Part shown: positions 23,275 to 26,822 of the stretch, in pieces
Position numbering within the stretch: position 1 is the stretch's first letter
Layout of the letters: each line of letters starts with the position of its first letter
Assembly (NCBI GenBank): GCA_045538635.1
Contig: JAZSRU010000121.1
Span: 1 to 26,822, forward strand
DNA: 26,822 nt
DNA from: RGIG5270 sp045538635
GTDB lineage: Bacteria; Verrucomicrobiota; Lentisphaeria; Victivallales; Victivallaceae
Direction of reading: 5' to 3'
Made by a program: the position numbers and the translations under genes
Notes under the pieces: generated by a model
What the model saw: the letters and a program-made list of their open reading frames with translations, nothing else
Told to the model about the DNA's origin: nothing
Database searches by the model: none

Positions 23275-24303
23275 ATGTCAAAAGTAAAAGTCGCTATCTT
23301 CGGTGCTGCCGGATATGCCGGTGAAGAACTTCTCCGCATCCTCACCCGTCACCGCCAATGCGAAATTGTCGCCATTACCTCACGCAAAAATGCCGGTCAG
23401 CCCATCAGTACCGTCTTTCCGCGTTTCACCAATTCCGGTTTGACCTTCGTCATGCCCGATGCCGCCTCTCTTAAAGGTAAATGTGATGCCGCAATCCTCG
23501 CCCTGCCCCACGGCCTTGCCACCGAATTTGCAATTCCGCTTCTGGAACAGGGAATCAAAGTTTTCGACATCAGCGCAGACTTCCGCCTGAAAAGCCCCGA
23601 AAAGTACAAAAAATATTACGGTGAAGAACACCCCGCAAAAGAACTCCTCGCAAAAGCTGTTTACGGTCTGCCCGAACGCTATCGCGATCAGATCGCCAAA
23701 GCTGACCTCGTCGCCTGCCCCGGATGTTATCCCACCAGCAGCATTCTGCCCACTGCTCCGCTGCTCGCCGCAGGTCTGGTCAGCACCAAAAATATCGCCG
23801 TCGTTTCATGCTCCGGTGTAACCGGTGCCGGCCGCAAAGTCGATCTCGCATACATCTTCCCCGAATGCAATGAATCCGTCAAAGCATACAAAGTTTACGG
23901 CCACCGCCATCTCCCTGAAATCGAACAAGAAATGGCAGCCGCCGCCAAAGTTGATGATATGGCAATCAACTTCATTCCCCACCTCGTTCCCACCAACCGC
24001 GGCATCAATTCAACCATTCTCCTCGATGCCATGCCCGGCTGCACAATGGAAAAAATCGCTCAAGTCTATGAAGAAGCATACGGCAAAGAACAGTTCGTCC
24101 GCGTTCTCCCCGCCGGCCGCACTTCAGATACCAAATATGTAACTATGACCAATACCTGCGAAATCGGCTTCAACCTCGATCCGCACACCAACAAAGTCAT
24201 CCTTACTTCCTGTATCGACAACCTCACCAAAGGTGCTTCCGGCCAGGCTGTTCAGTGTATGAATATACGCTTCGGCATCGACGAAGCTGAAGGTCTTATC
24301 TGA
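23275..24303 (+). CDS. argC: N-acetyl-gamma-glutamyl-phosphate reductase
   Basis: A 342-residue NADPH-dependent reductase, the third step of arginine (ornithine) synthesis. The dinucleotide motif GAAGYAGEEL is at 10-19. Catalytic C151 lies in ACPGCYPT, and GHRHLPEI and PHLVPTNRG are family blocks. AAAGGA precedes the ATG. It is the last gene of the rarA-argC run, with a strong terminator 20 bases after. No other arg genes are in the window. Confidence 0.96.
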   Translation: MSKVKVAIFGAAGYAGEELLRILTRHRQCEIVAITSRKNAGQPISTVFPRFTNSGLTFVMPDAASLKGKCDAAILALPHGLATEFAIPLLEQGIKVFDISADFRLKSPEKYKKYYGEEHPAKELLAKAVYGLPERYRDQIAKADLVACPGCYPTSSILPTAPLLAAGLVSTKNIAVVSCSGVTGAGRKVDLAYIFPECNESVKAYKVYGHRHLPEIEQEMAAAAKVDDMAINFIPHLVPTNRGINSTILLDAMPGCTMEKIAQVYEEAYGKEQFVRVLPAGRTSDTKYVTMTNTCEIGFNLDPHTNKVILTSCIDNLTKGASGQAVQCMNIRFGIDEAEGLI

Positions 24304-24320
24304 TCTGATTGATTTTTTAC

Positions 24321-24363
24321 AAAACTGCTGCAGAGTTCTCAAAAATTCTGCAGCAGTTTTTTT
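24321..24363 (+). terminator. Terminator after argC
   Basis: A perfect 14-bp stem (AAAACTGCTGCAGA at 24321-24334 with its complement at 24347-24360) has a 12-base loop, and the T-run continues to 24363. It shares the CTGCTGCA core with the tsf terminator. Confidence 0.88.
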
Positions 24364-24385
24364 GCTGAATTTAATTGATTCCTAC

Positions 24386-24413
24386 TGGCAAAAACACCGG
24401 GTTGATGTATATT
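24386..24413 (+). promoter_or_regulatory. Possible promoter of the PHP hydrolase gene
   Basis: A TATATT box (24408-24413) lies 20 bases before the ATG, with a poor -35 (TGGCAA) at 16 bases. The leader would be very short, starting around the AAGGAG ribosome site (24421-24426). The preceding strong terminator implies that a promoter is needed here. Confidence 0.35.
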
Positions 24414-24433
24414 GTGAAAAAAGGAGTTTTTTC

Positions 24434-25330
24434 ATGATTATTAAAAACGATTTTCATATCCACTCGCATTGTTCATGTGACAGCGCATGCGCACAAATCG
24501 CAGATATTTTGAAAGAAGGCAGAGCTGCCGGAATTGATCATATCGGTATTTCCGACCACCTGCACACCGGATTCAATCTGCCCGATATCGAAATTGCCCG
24601 CAAAGAATTTCTTGAAATCGGCAAAGTCCCGCATTTTCACTTCGGCTTGGAAATCACCTGCGCCACCGCATGGGAATGTGAAAAAATCGCCAAACGCGAT
24701 TTTGCCTCATGCTTTACATACAACCTCAATGGCATCCCGTTTCAAACAATGACTCCGATCGACGGAATCATGTACGGCGGCCCCGCCAACGGCCCGCTGC
24801 AAATCGACATCAGCAAAGAAGATATTGAACGGCTCGGCATCGAATACATAATCGGCGGCGTGCATAAACCGAATTACACCGAGCAGGAACCCAAAACTAT
24901 GATAGATGACTTTTTCAATCAGAACTGTTTCATGCTCAAACACGAACTCATCGACATTATCGCCCATCCGTGGGACGGACTGCCGTTCTGGAGCGGCTGG
25001 TTTATCGTGACACGCGATCCCGCCGACAGAAAGATGGAAGTTTTTTATCAGATTCCGCAGGAATACTGGGACGAAATCGGCAAACTGGCAGTTGAAAACA
25101 ACAAACTGATCGAAATAAACGCCACCCGCGCCGGTATCAGAGATGAAAAAATTTACAATTATTATATCAGCAAACTGGCAGAATGGCGCGAAAAAGGCGT
25201 CAAATTCACCTACGGCAGCGACCTTCATGGCGCACACTACGATGTCGCAAGACTTGAAAGAACTGAAGCCGTCTTGAGTCAATACGGTTTCACAGAAAAT
25301 GACTTCGCATTGCCGCCGCGCCTGAAATAA
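24434..25330 (+). CDS. PHP-domain metal-dependent hydrolase
   Basis: A 298-residue protein of the PHP superfamily (trinuclear-metal phosphoesterases such as HisK histidinol phosphatase and YcdX). Every expected ligand position is filled: H8 and H10 (HIHSH), D41/H42 (SDHLH), E73 (GLEIT), H144 (GVHKP), H178 (IAHPWDG), and D263/H265 (GSDLHG). The C-terminal order matches a complete distorted barrel. AAGGAG is 7 bases before the ATG; an earlier in-frame ATG at 24362 lies in the terminator and is rejected. Histidinol phosphatase is one possibility, but the inserted GIMYGGPANG segment and lack of his neighbours leave the substrate open. Confidence 0.8.
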   Translation: MIIKNDFHIHSHCSCDSACAQIADILKEGRAAGIDHIGISDHLHTGFNLPDIEIARKEFLEIGKVPHFHFGLEITCATAWECEKIAKRDFASCFTYNLNGIPFQTMTPIDGIMYGGPANGPLQIDISKEDIERLGIEYIIGGVHKPNYTEQEPKTMIDDFFNQNCFMLKHELIDIIAHPWDGLPFWSGWFIVTRDPADRKMEVFYQIPQEYWDEIGKLAVENNKLIEINATRAGIRDEKIYNYYISKLAEWREKGVKFTYGSDLHGAHYDVARLERTEAVLSQYGFTENDFALPPRLK

Positions 25331-25375
25331 CTTTTAAAATTTTTTTGTTTTGAAATAAATCTCTGGAGTAAATTT

Positions 25376-26023
25376 ATGAAAAATAAACCGATTTTGTGCA
25401 AACCTGTTCCCGGCGGCATGACTGAACAGGAAAAAGCTGAAGCCGGACTTCTTTATAATCCTAACCGCACAACTGAAATGGCAGCTTACCGTTTCAAAAT
25501 TCAGGATGCAATTCATGAATATAATCAGTTTCGCCCCTCTCAAGTAAAGGAACGGCGTGATTTTCTCGCCGGTATTTTCGGTAAAATCGGCAAAAACTGC
25601 AACATTCTGCCCCCATTTAAATGTGATTACGGCTTCAGAATAGAGGTCGGTGAAAACTTTTTTGCCAACTATAATTTTATTGTGCTGGACGGTAATTACT
25701 GCCGCTTCGGAGATAATGTATGGATCGCTCCGAATGTTTCTATTCTATCAGCAGGACATCCGCTGGATGTGCAGGACCGCATTGACGGATGGGAATATGC
25801 TTTTCCTGTTACAGTCGGTAATAATGTCTGGATCGGCGGTTCAGTTACAATTATCGGCGGGGTAACGATCGGTGACAATGCAGTTATTGCGGCAGGCTCA
25901 GTAGTTATCCGGGATGTTCCGGCAAATACTCTTGTTGCCGGCAATCCTGCCCGTGTAATCCGCGAGATCACCGCAGAGGACCGTAAAAAATATCAATGGG
26001 CTGAACAGGACAGAAAAGATTGA
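25376..26023 (+). CDS. Hexapeptide-repeat sugar O-acetyltransferase (maltose/galactoside type)
   Basis: A 215-residue acetyl-CoA-dependent acetyltransferase of the NodL/LacA/Maa group. The N-terminal Mac domain (about 15-70, MTEQEKAEAGLLYNPN) precedes a left-handed β-helix of hexapeptide repeats (about 75-195: VWIAPNV, VWIGGSVTIIGGVTIGDNAVIAAGSVV). Catalytic H128 lies in SAGHPLD, and NYNFIVLD supplies the active-site Asn (N100). The end AGNPARVIR is typical. TGGAG precedes the ATG. It is 45 bases after the PHP gene and may be cotranscribed. Acceptor sugar is unknown. Confidence 0.9.
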   Translation: MKNKPILCKPVPGGMTEQEKAEAGLLYNPNRTTEMAAYRFKIQDAIHEYNQFRPSQVKERRDFLAGIFGKIGKNCNILPPFKCDYGFRIEVGENFFANYNFIVLDGNYCRFGDNVWIAPNVSILSAGHPLDVQDRIDGWEYAFPVTVGNNVWIGGSVTIIGGVTIGDNAVIAAGSVVIRDVPANTLVAGNPARVIREITAEDRKKYQWAEQDRKD

Positions 26024-26173
26024 TTTTTTTATTTGTGTTCATAAATAATAGTTATTGTCCGGAAGTTTGTGAAAATATCAGATGAGAAAAAGCGGTGACA
26101 GCTTGAATACGCCACGGCTTGAATTTTGAGGTATGAGGAACTTCACCTGCGTTGTGTTTGGCAAGATTATATT

Positions 26174-26548
26174 TTATTTTCTAATGGATTTTTTTATCCC
26201 GAAGAAATCCACGATTGGCAAAACGAGCATGGTCGCGATGCAGAAAATTCCCATTTCAAGGGATTTTACGAAGGCGCAGGAAGCGATCCCGCACAGGAGC
26301 AAAGGCACACCCCACGCCCAATACGGAACTTTCCAGCGGAAAAGCAATCCCAAACGGATAAGCAAGCCGATGATAAATGCCGGATAAACAAAAAATAGAA
26401 TATAGAGAAATTCCAATCCGCAAGTTTCATACCCGAATGGCGACCATTGAAATTTTGACCAATACCAAGCCAATGCGACATAAAGTGCAAATTCAAACAA
26501 GCCCAGCGAAACCAAATTCGCAATCAAATATTCCCATTTCTTTTTCAT
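26174..26548 (-). CDS. Small polytopic membrane protein, unknown
   Basis: A 124-residue protein with about four hydrophobic segments (about 8-28, 44-66, 76-92 and 96-115) and basic ends (MKKKW... and IKKSIRK). I do not recognise a family. AGGTGA stands about 6 bases before the ATG, which supports translation. It follows the partial gene on the same strand by 21 bases and is probably cotranscribed. Plus-strand frames over the same interval have no ribosome site. Confidence 0.6.
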   Translation of the reverse strand: MKKKWEYLIANLVSLGLFEFALYVALAWYWSKFQWSPFGYETCGLEFLYILFFVYPAFIIGLLIRLGLLFRWKVPYWAWGVPLLLCGIASCAFVKSLEMGIFCIATMLVLPIVDFFGIKKSIRK

Positions 26549-26569
26549 GAAATCACCTGTTAGGATATT

Positions 26570-26821
26570 TTATTCTTTCCCTTCCGATATTTTCAGGAGC
26601 ATTTTTTTATAATCATCTTTGATTTGCAGCGGAGTTTTGACGGGATACCACATTTGATCGGCGAGAAAATCGGCGATTTCCGGATTATTGCGGGCGATGC
26701 CGTAAAATTCCAGTATCACATCGGCAATATTTTTCCGCACCGCAGCCCCGTAAGGCGGGATATTGCGGTTTTTCCAATATTTTTCGTAAAGTTTCGGATT
26801 GGCTGTTTTGACCTTTTCTTT
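26570..26821 (-). CDS. Unknown protein, C-terminal part (5' end outside window)
   Basis: The minus-strand frame is open from the window edge to TAA at 26572-26570, giving 83 residues with no start inside. The piece is helical and charged, with YEKYWKNRNIPPYGAAVRKN and a Lys-rich end. No signal or membrane segment is visible in this part and I recognise no family. It shares strand and spacing with the small membrane protein downstream. Confidence 0.55.
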   Translation of the reverse strand, partial: KEKVKTANPKLYEKYWKNRNIPPYGAAVRKNIADVILEFYGIARNNPEIADFLADQMWYPVKTPLQIKDDYKKMLLKISEGKE

Positions 26822-26822
26822 G

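Noticed and set aside
24375..24413. TTGATT/TATATT as a promoter for the PHP gene
   Set aside because: The spacer would be 27 bases, too long; only the TATATT box with a weaker -35 is kept as a tentative site.
26126..26398. 90-codon and 84-codon plus-strand ORFs
   Set aside because: Both are antisense to the minus-strand membrane protein, which has a ribosome site and clear hydrophobic helices.
1..26822. CRISPR arrays, insertion sequences, tRNA or rRNA genes
   Set aside because: No regularly spaced repeats, transposase-like frames, T-arm consensus or rRNA signature were seen on reading both strands.

Overview
The window looks like the chromosome of a Gram-negative, AT-leaning bacterium of the PVC superphylum, most plausibly Lentisphaerota (Victivallales-like). 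This rests on gene style rather than a search: a CE15-like esterase, a small diderm-type lipoprotein, RNase Y in a biosynthetic operon, a DUF2062 membrane protein, and S2 with a long Lys/Ala tail. Almost everything is core housekeeping. I see no phage, transposase, CRISPR array, tRNA or rRNA.

Layout. 1-1695 (minus): a DUF2062 membrane protein and a membrane-anchored NUC1 nuclease. 1956-4007 (plus): trxA followed by queD, queE and queC, which make preQ0 for queuosine. 4135-6420 (plus): htpG and a small lipoprotein. 6421-7265: an 845-base AT-rich stretch without a protein gene. It holds two tandem branched hairpin/terminator structures, a strong minus-strand promoter with a matching terminator about 90 nt away (a candidate small RNA), and a near-consensus Fur box with no obvious target. 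7266-8039: a membrane protein split by an in-frame TAG before a final hydrophobic helix. 8167-13560 (plus): a hisF-like gene, dnaE, azlC and azlD. 13564-14934 (minus): a CE15-like esterase, converging on azlD with a 3-base gap. 15081-16813 (minus): rpsB-tsf. 17148-24303 (plus): a tight run of rarA, 5-formyl-THF cyclo-ligase, rny, alr, an aldehyde dehydrogenase and argC, closed by a strong terminator. 24434-26023 (plus): a PHP-family hydrolase and a hexapeptide acetyltransferase. 26174-26822 (minus): a small membrane protein and the 3' end of another unknown gene.

Promoters are readable and share one architecture: a TTGAAA/TTGATT/TTGTAT/TTGACA-type -35, a 16-17 base spacer, and a TATATT-like -10. 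Terminators are long hairpins whose arms often contain a CTGCTGCA-type core. All 25 other genes with a readable stop use TAA (17) or TGA (8); the only TAG is the one in the 7266 gene.

There is no clear new defence or mobile system. The most original material is the 6421-8039 segment (candidate sRNA, Fur box, branched RNAs, amber-interrupted gene). Next are the HisF-like protein with altered active-site residues and a RarA with an unusual P-loop.
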